A DNA stretch of 64,000 nt from Rhodoferax sp. (GCF_028715765.1 NZ_JAQURE010000003.1:1-64000), one strand, 5' to 3'; positions 33,699 through 42,392 are shown, numbered from the stretch's first letter. Notes: generated by a model from the sequence alone, not told the origin. Numbers and translations: made by a program.

Positions 33699-34263
33699 CA
33701 CGGGCGAGTTCCTCGCGCAGTGCCCGTTCCATCTGCCGCTGGTACTCACGCAGCGCCACACTGCGCACCGTCTCGGCCATGCCAAAGCGCGGCTCGACCT
33801 TCTGTTGTTTGCGCAGCAGGTACAAGGCCAGGATGCGCTTCTCGTCACGGCGCTCGAACACGGCACCAGCACGATAGAACACGTTCTTCTTCGCCATCAC
33901 CTGGCCCGGCCACTGGCTCTTGGGGATGACGCGGGTCTGGGCGGTCTGTGCCATCGGCCCGACAGGAATCGCCAGCTTGCCGCTCTTGGTGCCACCGGTT
34001 TCCTGCAGCGCCATGAAGCGGTCGCGCGACCAGACCTCGGCCATCAGGGTACGGGGCTTGGACGGCGTGACGCCAATGCCTCGGCTGATCCATGGGCGGC
34101 GCAGATTGAAGCGCTCGGGCAGACCGTCGCGCACCGCATCACGGGCGTCGAAAGCCGTGCGAGTCAGGGCCTTGGCGGCAGCGTTGGGTACGTGCTGCTG
34201 TGCCAGTTCCGAGAGGTGCTCGGTCGCCTTAGCTATGTCGGCGGTGACGTCAAGTTTCAGCAT
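33691..34263 (-). CDS. Phage protein, minor-tail-like, unknown
   Basis: This 190-aa protein reads MLKLDVTADIAKATEHLSEL..., then LTRTAFDARDAVRDGLPERF, LRRPWISRGI and a basic C-terminal end. The pattern (RTAFDARDAV, WISRGI) resembles proteins filed as minor tail (gpZ-like) proteins. Start 34263 lies inside the upstream gene. It is odd to find such a gene beside terS, far from the tail module. Assignment is tentative. Confidence 0.5.
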   Translation of the reverse strand: MLKLDVTADIAKATEHLSELAQQHVPNAAAKALTRTAFDARDAVRDGLPERFNLRRPWISRGIGVTPSKPRTLMAEVWSRDRFMALQETGGTKSGKLAIPVGPMAQTAQTRVIPKSQWPGQVMAKKNVFYRAGAVFERRDEKRILALYLLRKQQKVEPRFGMAETVRSVALREYQRQMERALREELARAT

Positions 34264-34453
34264 CAGCAGGCTTCCGGCGGCGAGGAGTAGCTGGCGCTTC
34301 GGTGTTTGCAACAGGCTCGGCAGCGATGCCGGCTTGCTGCGCCAGGATCTGTTCGGCGGTGGCTGCGTCGACCTCGACCGTCAGGCCCGGGACAAACGAG
34401 CGCACGCCGCCGTCGCCGGCGATGACCACCGGGCGGGTGATGAGGATTTTCAT
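34250..34453 (-). CDS. Small phage protein, unknown
   Basis: This 67-aa protein starts at ATG 34453 after GGAG. MKILITRPVVIAGDGGVRSF, then LTVEVDAATAEQILAQQAGI and a basic tail (PRRRKPADAET). It resembles small proteins found near phage capsid or tail genes with no known role. It overlaps the next gene by 14 bp. Confidence 0.5.
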   Translation of the reverse strand: MKILITRPVVIAGDGGVRSFVPGLTVEVDAATAEQILAQQAGIAAEPVANTEAPATPRRRKPADAET

Positions 34454-34583
34454 GGGGGAGTCTCCAGCGCTGGGCAGGAGGCGAACGCCCCGCCCAGAAA
34501 CGACAACGCCCACCGGAACGAATCGGGTGGGCGCAGTTATCAGCAGTACGTGAATACTCTACCTTGTGTGTTCAAACATTCAA

Positions 34584-34901
34584 CTAGGTTTTGTCGTCGG
34601 GAGCAGAATTTTTTTCTGTGAACCGGGCTTCGATGTCCATGGCACCGTGCAGCACGCGGATGATCCGCAGCAAGCGACCATCTTCCGTGAAAAAGATCAC
34701 GTAGTTGCCGTAAGCGCAAGAGCGGATGCCTTCGCCAAGTTCCGGCCTGGGCCGGTAGGCTTGGGGCGCCACCAGGATCTTGCGGCACTGCGCGCGCAGT
34801 TCCTGCAGGAATGTGATTGCCCGGCGCGGGTTGTCCTGAGCTATGTAGTCACCGATGCCTTCGAGATCGCGCTCGGCCTGCGGCTGGAACTCCAACCGCA
34901 T
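34584..34901 (-). CDS. parE: ParE/RelE-family toxin
   Basis: This 105-aa protein has MRLEFQPQAERDLEGIGDYI, then PRRAITFLQELRAQCRKIL and YGNYVIFFTEDGRLLRIIRV, a typical ParE fold with the AYRPRPELGEGIRS loop. ParE inhibits gyrase. The ATG overlaps the antitoxin stop (TGATG), giving coupled production. It sits with parD inside the early operon, so it is probably an addiction module of the prophage. Confidence 0.9.
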   Translation of the reverse strand: MRLEFQPQAERDLEGIGDYIAQDNPRRAITFLQELRAQCRKILVAPQAYRPRPELGEGIRSCAYGNYVIFFTEDGRLLRIIRVLHGAMDIEARFTEKNSAPDDKT

Positions 34902-35164
34902 CAGACCGCTTTCTCAGCCATCGCGCGATACTTCGCCTCCAGGCGATCAAAGACCTCCTCTTCCGGAACCCCAGGGCCGCTGGCCAAGCCCACCGCAATC
35001 GCTTCACGCAAGGCCTGCAGCTTCGTGGCCTGTTCGGCTTCGCGCTCTTCGAGCAAGCGCAGTCCAGCACGGACTACCTCGCTGACGTTGTTGAAGCGGC
35101 CCGAGTCGACCTGCTGGCGGATGAAGGTCTCGAAATGGGGGCTGAGAGCAACACTGGTTGGCAT
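34901..35164 (-). CDS. parD: ParD-family antitoxin
   Basis: This 87-aa protein has MPTSVALSPHFETFIRQQVD, then SGRFNNVSEVVRAGLRLLEE, the ribbon-helix-helix of ParD/CopG (SEVVRAGLRLLEE). The C-terminal part (RLEAKYRAMAEKAV) wraps ParE. GAGGAAC precedes the ATG. A palindrome 19 bp upstream is the probable operator. Confidence 0.9.
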   Translation of the reverse strand: MPTSVALSPHFETFIRQQVDSGRFNNVSEVVRAGLRLLEEREAEQATKLQALREAIAVGLASGPGVPEEEVFDRLEAKYRAMAEKAV

Positions 35165-35182
35165 CGCTGTTCCTCCTGTTAG

Positions 35183-35199
35183 TTAATAACAGTTATTAA
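35183..35199. promoter_or_regulatory. ParD operator palindrome
   Basis: TTAATAACAGTTATTAA is a perfect 8-bp palindrome around one A, placed 19 bp before the parD start. It fits a ribbon-helix-helix operator. Confidence 0.7.
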
Positions 35200-35219
35200 A
35201 CTCAACCCCGCGTCTCTTG

Positions 35220-35807
35220 TCAAGGAACGGCCTCAGTCTGTTGAGGGCGTCTGCTGCGCGCACTGCCGCTACGGTCGTAGCCATAGTACCGAGCCAACAC
35301 CCCCAGCCCCGCGATCAGAATGCCCTTGGCCTCGTGCAGCGAGATGGCCTTGCCTGCCCAGCCCTGGCGAAGTGCCCATTCCCGAACAGACTGGCCCAAT
35401 CCGGCCACGTACCAGAGCGCCGATCCGGCCGGAGAGCCACTGCCGCCCACCGCATCCAGCGCATCCCGCACTGCCCGGGCAGCACCGGCATTCTTCTCGA
35501 CCATCATCTGCCCGGGTGCTGTACCACCCGGCAGACCATCGAGCTTGGGACTGGCGATACCACTGCCGAACGCCCGGGCAAAGTCCTGCGAGAACTGCTG
35601 CCCCGCGTCGTGCATCGCGCCGGTGATGCTGCCGTTCCTGAGCATCAGCGCCAGCGTGTCCACGGTGCGGTAGTGGTCGACCGGCTTCTGGTCATCGTCC
35701 TCCTCACGCACGTAGCGGATCACGCTGCCATCCGGGCGGATGTGCTCCTCGCCGATGCGCGGCTTCTTCTCGGCACGGGCCTTGGCGCGTTGGGTTTTCT
35801 TGGTCAT
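35220..35807 (-). CDS. DUF6456-like phage protein
   Basis: In this 195-aa protein the second half reads RDALDAVGGSGSPAGSALWY, then VREWALRQGWAG and GILIAGLGVLARYYG, the pattern of DUF6456 proteins, which resemble part of replication initiators. The N-terminal part is basic and then acidic. GGGAGG precedes the ATG, which overlaps the upstream stop (ATGA). It may regulate late genes or replication; not known. Confidence 0.6.
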   Translation of the reverse strand: MTKKTQRAKARAEKKPRIGEEHIRPDGSVIRYVREEDDDQKPVDHYRTVDTLALMLRNGSITGAMHDAGQQFSQDFARAFGSGIASPKLDGLPGGTAPGQMMVEKNAGAARAVRDALDAVGGSGSPAGSALWYVAGLGQSVREWALRQGWAGKAISLHEAKGILIAGLGVLARYYGYDRSGSARSRRPQQTEAVP

Positions 35808-36172
35808 GGCCGTCCCTCCCCGAGTTGTCCGAGGGTCGCCAGCGCGCCATCACGGCTCCGCTGAAGCGTCACCGACTTCCCGGTGGTCGCCACCACCGTC
35901 CAGGTCTCGCCATCACCCCGGTCGATCACCTCGCCCTCGGCCCAAGTTGTGCTCTTGCGGGAAGCGACATTACGCGCGCCGTAGAGCTTGGTGGCGATGC
36001 CGGTCAAAAATGCTCGGTCCCAGTCATCAAAAATCTCGTCCAGCGGCACGACCACGATGCCTTGCTTGTGCCAGGCCGCTGCACGCATCGCGCGCAGTTC
36101 GTCGCTGCTGGCGGGTGAGGCCGGCGCCAGACGCCCAAGGGCGCAGGGGATGGAAGCGGTATGGGTTCTCAT
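35804..36172 (-). CDS. Phage protein, unknown
   Basis: In this 122-aa protein the middle carries AAAWHKQGIVVVPLDEIFDD, then WDRAFLTGIATKLYGAR; the C-terminal half looks like a small beta barrel (WAEGEVIDRGDGETWTVVAT). No family is recognised. It overlaps both neighbours by four bases (ATGA), so it forms a tight unit with the RuvC-like and DUF6456-like genes. Confidence 0.55.
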   Translation of the reverse strand: MRTHTASIPCALGRLAPASPASSDELRAMRAAAWHKQGIVVVPLDEIFDDWDRAFLTGIATKLYGARNVASRKSTTWAEGEVIDRGDGETWTVVATTGKSVTLQRSRDGALATLGQLGEGRP

Positions 36173-36636
36173 GCCACACCTCCTTGGGCCATCGCCCAGT
36201 CCAGCAGCGCCAGCGCATCGGCGTGGTTGTCATCGACCGGATTAAAGCCGCGCGCCTTGGCCGCCGCGATCATCTCGGCCTTGCCGGCATTGCCCTTGCC
36301 GGTGGCGTGCTTCTTGATCGTACCCACGGGCACGCCCTGGTACGGGATCTGGTGGTGTTCACACCAGGCCGTCAGGTGCGCCATGAAGCCGCCATAGGCA
36401 TGCGCCGCATCGACGCCCATGTGTCGACGTACCTCCTCAAACACCACCCAGTCGAGCCCATCGGCGCACTGCTTAATGTCGGTGAGCCAGCGCTTGAAGC
36501 GCAGGTAACGAAAGCCACCACCTTCGAAGCGCTGCGGCTTGAAGGATTCGCTGCCGCCGTTGATGAGTCCGTCGCGGCCGGTCAGTGCCCAGCCGGTGGT
36601 CGTGCCCAGATCCAGGGCCAAAATCGTTGTTGTCAT
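36169..36636 (-). CDS. RuvC-like Holliday junction resolvase
   Basis: This 155-aa protein starts at ATG 36636 after GAGGAAC. MTTTILALDLGTTTGWAL puts a catalytic Asp at residue 9; VVFEEV gives a Glu, and DDNHADALALLDWA a C-terminal Asp cluster. This is the RNase H-like RuvC fold with metal-binding residues. Phage resolvases trim branched DNA before packaging. It follows the primase gene after a gap with a long inverted repeat. Confidence 0.82.
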   Translation of the reverse strand: MTTTILALDLGTTTGWALTGRDGLINGGSESFKPQRFEGGGFRYLRFKRWLTDIKQCADGLDWVVFEEVRRHMGVDAAHAYGGFMAHLTAWCEHHQIPYQGVPVGTIKKHATGKGNAGKAEMIAAAKARGFNPVDDNHADALALLDWAMAQGGVA

Positions 36637-36676
36637 AGTGTTCAGTTCCTCATTCGTTTGGGAGCCGACACCGGGG

Positions 36677-36769
36677 CTGAAGGATTTGAAGGGTCTGAGG
36701 GTTAATCTCTCATACGTGTGTACGCGCACGCGTGTGGGCGTAAATCCGTAAACCCTTCAAATCCTTCAG
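36677..36769. other. Long inverted repeat enclosing a Z-DNA-prone tract
   Basis: CTGAAGGATTTGAAGGG (36677-36693) and its exact complement (36753-36769) are 59 bp apart. Between them, 36711-36736 is 26 bp of perfect purine/pyrimidine alternation rich in CG and TG steps. This is not a terminator shape (long loop, no T run). Candidate replication origin or regulator-binding region. Confidence 0.65.
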
Positions 36770-36793
36770 GCCACCCCGGCAGGCTCGTCGTTT

Positions 36794-39118
36794 TCAGTCT
36801 GGGTAGCGGGCGTATCCCGGGTATTCCTTGGGCTGCAGGCTGATGCCTTGAAAGCCCATCGCCCCCTTCGGGTTTCGCCATCGAGCAAAGCGTCGCGAGA
36901 CCAGGGTTTCGGAGAAGCGCTTGATCGAGCCGACGAATTCGCCGTGCTTTTCTGCCCACTCACGCCAGTCGGCAAACAGGTCTGCCGTGAGGGCGCGCGC
37001 AGCAGGTCCGACATAGCAGCGTTCACCCATCCACTGACCGATGGCGTCCTCGTCCTCGAAGTACTCGTCCGTCGCATCCAGCACCGATTGCGGCTGGCGC
37101 AGCCCTTCGCGCTGCCAGGCCAGGCACCCTTCAACGCCCCAGCTGAAGATGCCATTGGCCTCGGCCAGCAACTTGACCTGCAGCTGCTTGTCGCGCTTTT
37201 CCGGGGGCACGGTGATCGTGAAGGGGATCAGGTGCAGGCGCCGGCGCATGGCCTCATCGATGTTGCGAATGGCCGGCTTGTGGTTGCCGGCGATCACCAA
37301 CTTGAACTGCGGCACATAGGTGAAGAAGTCCTGGCGCATGAAGCGTGCGGACACCCGGTCGCCGCCGGTGATCTCCTTGATCTTCGACTCGTTCCAGCGC
37401 CGACCCTGTTCGGTCTCGGTCGCGCCGACAAAGCGAGAACCCCGCAGCCCCGCCAGATCGGTCGGATGCCGATCCCCGCGTGTTTCCATGAAGGTGTCCA
37501 TGGGCGCGTTGGCGGCGTAGTCCCCAAGCAGCGTGAAGAGCGTGTTCACGAACACCGACTTGCCGTTGGCGCCGGTGCCGTAGAGGAAGAACAAGGCGTG
37601 CTCACTGGTCGCCCCGGTCAGGCAGTAGCCGAACATCCGCTGCAGGTAGGACTGCAGCTCCGCATCGCCGCCGGTGACCTGCTCCAGAAACCGCATCCAG
37701 GTCGGGCAGGTGCTCCCCGGCACCAGGGTCGCCGAGGCGATCTTCGTCATCCGGTCGGCGCGGTCGTGCGGGCGCATCCGCCCGCTGCGCAGATCCACCA
37801 CGCCACCCGGCGTGTTGATGAGCCACATGTCCGCATCCCACTCGTCGGTGGTGGCGGCGTGCCGGCGGTCGGTGCGGGCCAGACGTTCCACACCACCCAC
37901 AGTGCTGCTGGCGGCGAGCTTGGCCGCGACCTTGACGCTGTCCGCGCGGACCGCCGCGTGGCGACAGACGTGACGGATGAGATCGGTGGCAGCCAAGGTT
38001 TCTTCGGCCCGCCAGCGCTGCCCGTCCCACATCAGCCATTTGCCCCAGGCCGCGATGTAGCGCCAGTCGCGCTGGTAGCGGCGGGTAAAGCTCACCGCCA
38101 GTGCATCCTCCGTGCCCCAGACCGTGGCATCGCTGTCGTGAGACTCGTCATGGTCGGCAGCATCGAAGTGATCCGATGGCGCCTGGTCGTCATCGAAGGG
38201 CTGCACCGTGATGCGCGGCCCGGTGGCAATGAAACCCGCCACATCAAAGCCCTCAACCAATGCATCCGCCGCATCCCAGCCCTCGGGTTTATCGTCGGGT
38301 GGCAGCAGAATGGCGCAGGAAGGGGCCCCGGCCATGAGCACGGCTTGCGAGGCAGCCTCAGCGTAGCCGAATCCCGGTTTGTCCCGATCCGGCCAGATGA
38401 GCACGGCTTTGCCAGAGAGCGGCGCCCAGTCGGTTTTGTCAACCGGCGCGTTGGCACCGTGCATCGCGGTGGTCGCCACGATGCCTGCCTCGATCAAAGC
38501 CTGCGCGCACTTCTCGCCCTCGACCAGGATCACCTGCTCGGCAGAGACGATGCCCGGCTGGTTGTAGAGCGGACGTGGCTCGGGTGGGGCCAACTTGCGG
38601 CGCTTGGCATCCCAGGGGCGGAACTCCTTGCGACCCGGTGCCGGGTCGTAGCGGTAGACGCAGGCGATCAGGTTGCCGGCGGCATCCAGGTAGTCCCACT
38701 TGGCCGTCGCCGGACCCAGCTCGTCGACCGGGGCTTCCGGCTTTTTGCGCTTCGGAGGATGGCTGGTGGCCCGACCGACCAGTTGCCCGGCGATCTCCAG
38801 CACCCGGGCGAAGTCCGCCTGGGTATCGAGCCCGTGGTGGGCGGCGATGAGATCAAAGATATCACCGCCTTCGCCGGTGGCGTGGTCGTGCCAGAGGCCA
38901 GCGGTTTCGCCCTTGAGCGAGACCTCCAGACTGTCGCCGGGACTGCCGAGCACATCGCCGACCAGGTACTTCTGGCCACGCTTCTTGCCGGCTGGCAGCA
39001 GCGTTATCAGCACCGATTCCATCCGCGCCAGCAGATCGGCACGGATGGCGTCGCGTTGTTGGTTGAGATCACCGCCAGCGGGGAAGGCCTGCGGCGGCAC
39101 CGAATTGAAATCAAGCAT
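36794..39118 (-). CDS. Primase-helicase (Toprim + D5/P4-type SF3)
   Basis: This 774-aa replication protein has an N-terminal zinc-finger-like/primase part, a Toprim domain (VILVEGEK at 196-203, WPDRDKPG at 242-249) and a D5N region. The SF3 helicase follows, with Walker A GTGANGKS at 514-521 and a C-terminal winged domain. It primes and unwinds phage DNA. GGGAGG precedes the ATG. It begins MLDFNS, as does the nuclease two genes upstream. Confidence 0.92.
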   Translation of the reverse strand: MLDFNSVPPQAFPAGGDLNQQRDAIRADLLARMESVLITLLPAGKKRGQKYLVGDVLGSPGDSLEVSLKGETAGLWHDHATGEGGDIFDLIAAHHGLDTQADFARVLEIAGQLVGRATSHPPKRKKPEAPVDELGPATAKWDYLDAAGNLIACVYRYDPAPGRKEFRPWDAKRRKLAPPEPRPLYNQPGIVSAEQVILVEGEKCAQALIEAGIVATTAMHGANAPVDKTDWAPLSGKAVLIWPDRDKPGFGYAEAASQAVLMAGAPSCAILLPPDDKPEGWDAADALVEGFDVAGFIATGPRITVQPFDDDQAPSDHFDAADHDESHDSDATVWGTEDALAVSFTRRYQRDWRYIAAWGKWLMWDGQRWRAEETLAATDLIRHVCRHAAVRADSVKVAAKLAASSTVGGVERLARTDRRHAATTDEWDADMWLINTPGGVVDLRSGRMRPHDRADRMTKIASATLVPGSTCPTWMRFLEQVTGGDAELQSYLQRMFGYCLTGATSEHALFFLYGTGANGKSVFVNTLFTLLGDYAANAPMDTFMETRGDRHPTDLAGLRGSRFVGATETEQGRRWNESKIKEITGGDRVSARFMRQDFFTYVPQFKLVIAGNHKPAIRNIDEAMRRRLHLIPFTITVPPEKRDKQLQVKLLAEANGIFSWGVEGCLAWQREGLRQPQSVLDATDEYFEDEDAIGQWMGERCYVGPAARALTADLFADWREWAEKHGEFVGSIKRFSETLVSRRFARWRNPKGAMGFQGISLQPKEYPGYARYPD

Positions 39119-39590
39119 GGATCAGTCCTCCCTGTGGCGGATGGTTGTGGGCATGGCAGGTGATGGAATGCACGGGCGCGCTGCTGGCGTTGACGACCGG
39201 CTCAGTCGGTACCGGCAGGACCGGCACCTTGACAGGGACCTTCTGCCAGTGCGCCTTCTCGTCAGCGAGGTAGCCGGCCTTGCGTGCCACGAAGCGCACG
39301 AAGTCCGGATGCAAGCCAACCAGGTCACACCAGAGCGTGAGGTCGTCCCCGAGCAGAAAACGCCTTGCTTCGCGCCGCATCCGGCGGTTGGTCAAACTCA
39401 GGCTGTCGTGGATGGCGCGGGCGAGCACTGCTACCACCAGCCGGGACTCCGGGCACACGAGGAAGGTGTGCCGGTTGAGCACCTTCTCGATGGCCTGCAG
39501 CCCGACCAGGGGTTTGGGCGGCGTCCAGCGATCCACCCACTCGGTGCGGTAGGTCTTGCGTGCACTGGCGCGCTTGGAAGCTGTGCTCAT
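39111..39590 (-). CDS. Phage replication-region protein, unknown
   Basis: In this 159-aa protein residues 9-50 are basic (RASARKTYRTEWVDRWTPPK). A helix-rich middle follows (RRMRREARRFLLGDDLTLWC), then DFVRFVARKAGYLADEKA and a His-rich C-terminal end (HSITCHAHNHPPQGG). No family is recognised. It overlaps both neighbours, so it is co-translated with nuclease and primase. Confidence 0.55.
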   Translation of the reverse strand: MSTASKRASARKTYRTEWVDRWTPPKPLVGLQAIEKVLNRHTFLVCPESRLVVAVLARAIHDSLSLTNRRMRREARRFLLGDDLTLWCDLVGLHPDFVRFVARKAGYLADEKAHWQKVPVKVPVLPVPTEPVVNASSAPVHSITCHAHNHPPQGGLIHA

Positions 39591-40324
39591 CACACACCTC
39601 CCCAGCAACGCTGCGCATAGGGGCAGAACTTGCACTCGAAGTGGCTGGCCTCGGCGAAGGCGCGTGGCAAGAGCTCACCGGCTTCGGTCGCCTGGATCAC
39701 CCGCACCGCGCGGTCGGACATCTTCTGCGCCAGTGCGGCATCGAAGGGGACCAGCTCGGTGTAGATCTCCATCGAGTCGGCATTCACCGCCGTGAAGATC
39801 GCCGGGTGCTCGTGCAGTCCGAGATAGGCCTGATAGGTCACGACCTGGGCGTGGTAGATCGGCTTGGAGACCGCCAGGCCTTTCTTGGCGAGGTCGTTCC
39901 AGGACTTGCTGCCCAGCGCTTTGCACTCCCACAGCGCCGGGTAAGCAAAGCCCTCGGGACCGCCAACGAATACGCCGTCGCAATGCCCCTGCAACTTGCC
40001 ATCGGCCACCGAGAAACCGAACTGCTGCCCGTCCTTGCCTTCGGTCTTGAGCACAAAGCCTGCCGCCCGCAGCCAGCCGACCATGGCCTCTTCCATGCGA
40101 TGGCCGCGTTCGAAGATGCGCAGGATGCGGCCCGAGAACCCCTTGTCCGGATCGACCGGTGCCTGGGCGTATTCGTACTGCAGCTGGCGCTCGCAACTCA
40201 CCCCGAGGCGCGAGGCCCCGAGGTACTGCCGACGCGCCTGCTGTTGCTCGCGTGCCTGCAGCCCAGCATCGATCAAGGCCTCGAAGCGTTCAGGGAAGGT
40301 CGAGGTGGAATTGAAGTCCAACAT
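39590..40324 (-). CDS. Cas4/RecB-like PD-(D/E)XK nuclease with Fe-S cluster
   Basis: This 244-aa protein has Asp116 (HCDGVF), Glu133-Cys-Lys135 (WECKAL) and Gln160 (HAQVVTYQAY), the PD-(D/E)XK active site. Four cysteines, Cys44 and Cys231/234/240 (FECKFCPYAQRC), match the 4Fe-4S ligand pattern of Cas4/AddB-type exonucleases. It probably resects DNA ends for recombination with the nearby AAA ATPase. The start is the ATG at 40324. Confidence 0.85.
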   Translation of the reverse strand: MLDFNSTSTFPERFEALIDAGLQAREQQQARRQYLGASRLGVSCERQLQYEYAQAPVDPDKGFSGRILRIFERGHRMEEAMVGWLRAAGFVLKTEGKDGQQFGFSVADGKLQGHCDGVFVGGPEGFAYPALWECKALGSKSWNDLAKKGLAVSKPIYHAQVVTYQAYLGLHEHPAIFTAVNADSMEIYTELVPFDAALAQKMSDRAVRVIQATEAGELLPRAFAEASHFECKFCPYAQRCWGGV

Positions 40325-40890
40325 CACTTGGCCCTCCCACGCGGGGTGCTCTTGGCCACCACCGGCTCCCCGGTCTCCCAAGGCAGGTCGTCCTCCAGAT
40401 CCGCGAAGGGATTGGTCGGATCGAAGGCGGTTGCTGTAGTTGCTGGTTCCAAACTGGCCACCGGCTTCGGTGCCTGCGTCTCATAGGGCTCGAGCCCACG
40501 CACCGGCGGATATTTCGCTTGGCTGTGGTGAGCCGCCATTGCCTCCGCCCAGCCGGTGACAATCGCCTCGATCACCTGTAAGGCCTCGGCCTCGCTGTAG
40601 TGACCCAGCGGTTTGTTAAAGCCGATCTCACCGGCCGCCTCGCCGAAGCACTTCAGGCAGGCGCGCATCGCCGCCCGCTCGAATTCGGTCGGATCAACCA
40701 TGAGCACCTCCTCGTGCCTGGGGTCGGTTCGCAGCCACTGGCCGTAGAGCGCGTGAAACGCGTCCTGGCATTTGCGGCTGCAAAAGACCCAGTCCATCGG
40801 GTACCGACGGGATTCGCCGACCTTGAAGCGGTTGTCGCTGTGGCCGAGGCCACGGGCCTGCCGCTTGCAGACCCAACATTGGCCGGCCAT
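40324..40890 (-). CDS. DUF6511-like zinc-finger phage protein
   Basis: In this 188-aa protein the N-terminal zinc knuckle has C-x2-C (CWVCKR) and C-x3-C (FCSRKCQDAF), a treble-clef pattern. The middle is FERAAMRACLKCFGEAAGEI, and the C-terminal half is Pro/Ala/Thr-rich. This matches DUF6511 proteins of phage recombination regions. Its ATG follows the P63C stop (TGAATG). Confidence 0.7.
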   Translation of the reverse strand: MAGQCWVCKRQARGLGHSDNRFKVGESRRYPMDWVFCSRKCQDAFHALYGQWLRTDPRHEEVLMVDPTEFERAAMRACLKCFGEAAGEIGFNKPLGHYSEAEALQVIEAIVTGWAEAMAAHHSQAKYPPVRGLEPYETQAPKPVASLEPATTATAFDPTNPFADLEDDLPWETGEPVVAKSTPRGRAK

Positions 40891-41748
40891 TCATTGCCCT
40901 CCCTCCAACGCACCGATGAAGAGGGTCATCTGCAGCGGCTGGCTGCCAAACGCCGTGGCGCAGCGGGTATCGAAGTCCCGGTAGGTCATCGACGAGCGCG
41001 CGATCATGGTCACCGCGTGGATCTGCTTTTCCAGGAGGGCAAGACCGCCTTCGGAGAGCCACTGGTGCGCCTTGTCGGACAGGCGCTTGCGGTTGCGGAT
41101 CTCCTCGATGATTTCGCGGGGCATGATCACGTCGTACACCCAGCGCAGCGTGATCTGACCGATCACCACCGGCGGATTCTGCTGATGACCCTGGTAGTGC
41201 CAGCCAAACAGGCGAAACAGCGCCCGGTAGTAATCCGGGCTGAAGCGCCGCTCCCAGCTGGCCACCCGTTCGCGCAGCAATCGCGAGATCAAGGCCTGCA
41301 GCGCATCGGGGGCACGGTGGTACTGGTAGCCGGTGGCCTCATCGATCAGCGCGACCTCGCCGGACTTGGCCAGCGCCTTCAGGATGCGCTGGCAGTTGGG
41401 CACCAGGTGCTGGCGTTTGCGGTGCAGCCGACCTTCGAGCGCGGCGTCGATCACGCCCGAGGCGACCTCGCTGATCACCCCGGCCGGAAAGAAGGCCGTG
41501 GTCTGGCCCGACGGCAGGCGGATGCTGCAGGCGTTCTCCTGCAAGACCTCCGCTGCACCGGGGGCGACATCAGACAGCAAGGTCTTGAGTTGGCTGCCAC
41601 GGCGCGATTCGTGCAGGCCGATGGCTGTGGCCAACTGGCGCTGCACGTAGCCACGCGTGCCGTCTTCCAGCACCACGGCTTCCACCGCCAGGTCACCAAA
41701 GCGCACCACGCCGTAGTGGCTGGTGGTCAGGATAGGTGTGCTCATCAT
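40891..41748 (-). CDS. P63C domain protein
   Basis: This 285-aa protein starts at ATG 41748 because GGGAGG is eight bases upstream; a GTG two codons earlier lies too close. The second half is P63C (ALIDEATGYQYHRAPDALQA, then RFSPDYYRALFRLFGWHYQG), named after a lactococcal phage protein. The N-terminal half looks like a Bro/KilA-type module (GYVQRQLATAIGLHESRRGS). It may regulate early phage genes. Confidence 0.85.
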   Translation of the reverse strand: MMSTPILTTSHYGVVRFGDLAVEAVVLEDGTRGYVQRQLATAIGLHESRRGSQLKTLLSDVAPGAAEVLQENACSIRLPSGQTTAFFPAGVISEVASGVIDAALEGRLHRKRQHLVPNCQRILKALAKSGEVALIDEATGYQYHRAPDALQALISRLLRERVASWERRFSPDYYRALFRLFGWHYQGHQQNPPVVIGQITLRWVYDVIMPREIIEEIRNRKRLSDKAHQWLSEGGLALLEKQIHAVTMIARSSMTYRDFDTRCATAFGSQPLQMTLFIGALEGGQ

Positions 41749-41762
41749 CGTCACGCCCTCCC

Positions 41763-42392
41763 TTACTGCGCCCAGGCAGGCTTGCCGCTGGGGACGGTGG
41801 AAGACGCAGGACGTGCAGCAGCAGGGGGCGTGTAGCTGGGTGCAGCGACCGCTGCCGGCGCACCGGAGTTGCCACCGGGATTGCCAGCCACCCCCATGAC
41901 CAGGGCGTAGTCCCTGTGGTCTGGCTCAATGGCGGCCTTGATGGTGTTGCGGTCCTCGCCCCGGCCATCCTTCTCGATGTCGATGCGCGCGGCGAACTCC
42001 AGGCCATCGAGGTCGGCAAAACCGCTGATGCGACGGGCCGCCTGCGCCTGCGGGCTGTTGTCGGCCGGATGCACGTTGCGCGCGGAATTGAGCGCCGCCC
42101 GGATGAAGGTCCGGCCCATGTTTCCCCAGGTCGGCCCCTTGGCGCTGTGCAGGCCGACGTTCCACCAGATCTTGCGTTTGGCAAACGGGCCTTCCATCAC
42201 CACGCCCTCGCAGGCGAGATAAACCGCGCCGGTCTCGAAGCTCTGGGTGGCCCAGCCACCGGTCCAGCCCTGTGCCGGGTCATCGAAGCCACCGGGCTTG
42301 ATGCTCAGACGCAGCCTGGCCGCCGTGTTGCGCGGGATGAGGTCGAAAGACTGCTGCTGTTCAGCGTCGTTGAAATCGTTCCAGTTGGACAT
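41763..42392 (-). CDS. Phage recombination-region protein, possible ssDNA binder
   Basis: In this 209-aa protein the first ~165 residues are a compact beta-rich fold (RLRLSIKPGGFDDPAQGWTG, then MEGPFAKRKIWWNVGLHS and WGNMGRTFIRAALNSARN). The last ~40 are Pro/Ala/Gly/Ser-rich and disordered, as in single-strand DNA-binding proteins. The gene lies just after a Sak4-like ATPase. Role is inferred from fold and position; I cannot name the family. Confidence 0.55.
   Translation of the reverse strand: MSNWNDFNDAEQQQSFDLIPRNTAARLRLSIKPGGFDDPAQGWTGGWATQSFETGAVYLACEGVVMEGPFAKRKIWWNVGLHSAKGPTWGNMGRTFIRAALNSARNVHPADNSPQAQAARRISGFADLDGLEFAARIDIEKDGRGEDRNTIKAAIEPDHRDYALVMGVAGNPGGNSGAPAAVAAPSYTPPAAARPASSTVPSGKPAWAQ

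Noticed and set aside
36848-39163. A 771-codon plus-strand frame opposite the primase-helicase
   Set aside because: High-GC shadow frame; the minus strand has complete Toprim and SF3 motifs.
39590-40324. Cas4-like nuclease considered as a CRISPR adaptation protein
   Set aside because: No cas1, cas2 or array in the window; the neighbours are phage recombination genes, where Cas4/RecB-like nucleases are common.
36794-40324. Shared MLDFNS start of the primase and the nuclease, considered as a duplication
   Set aside because: Only six residues agree, with different codons; the rest is unrelated.
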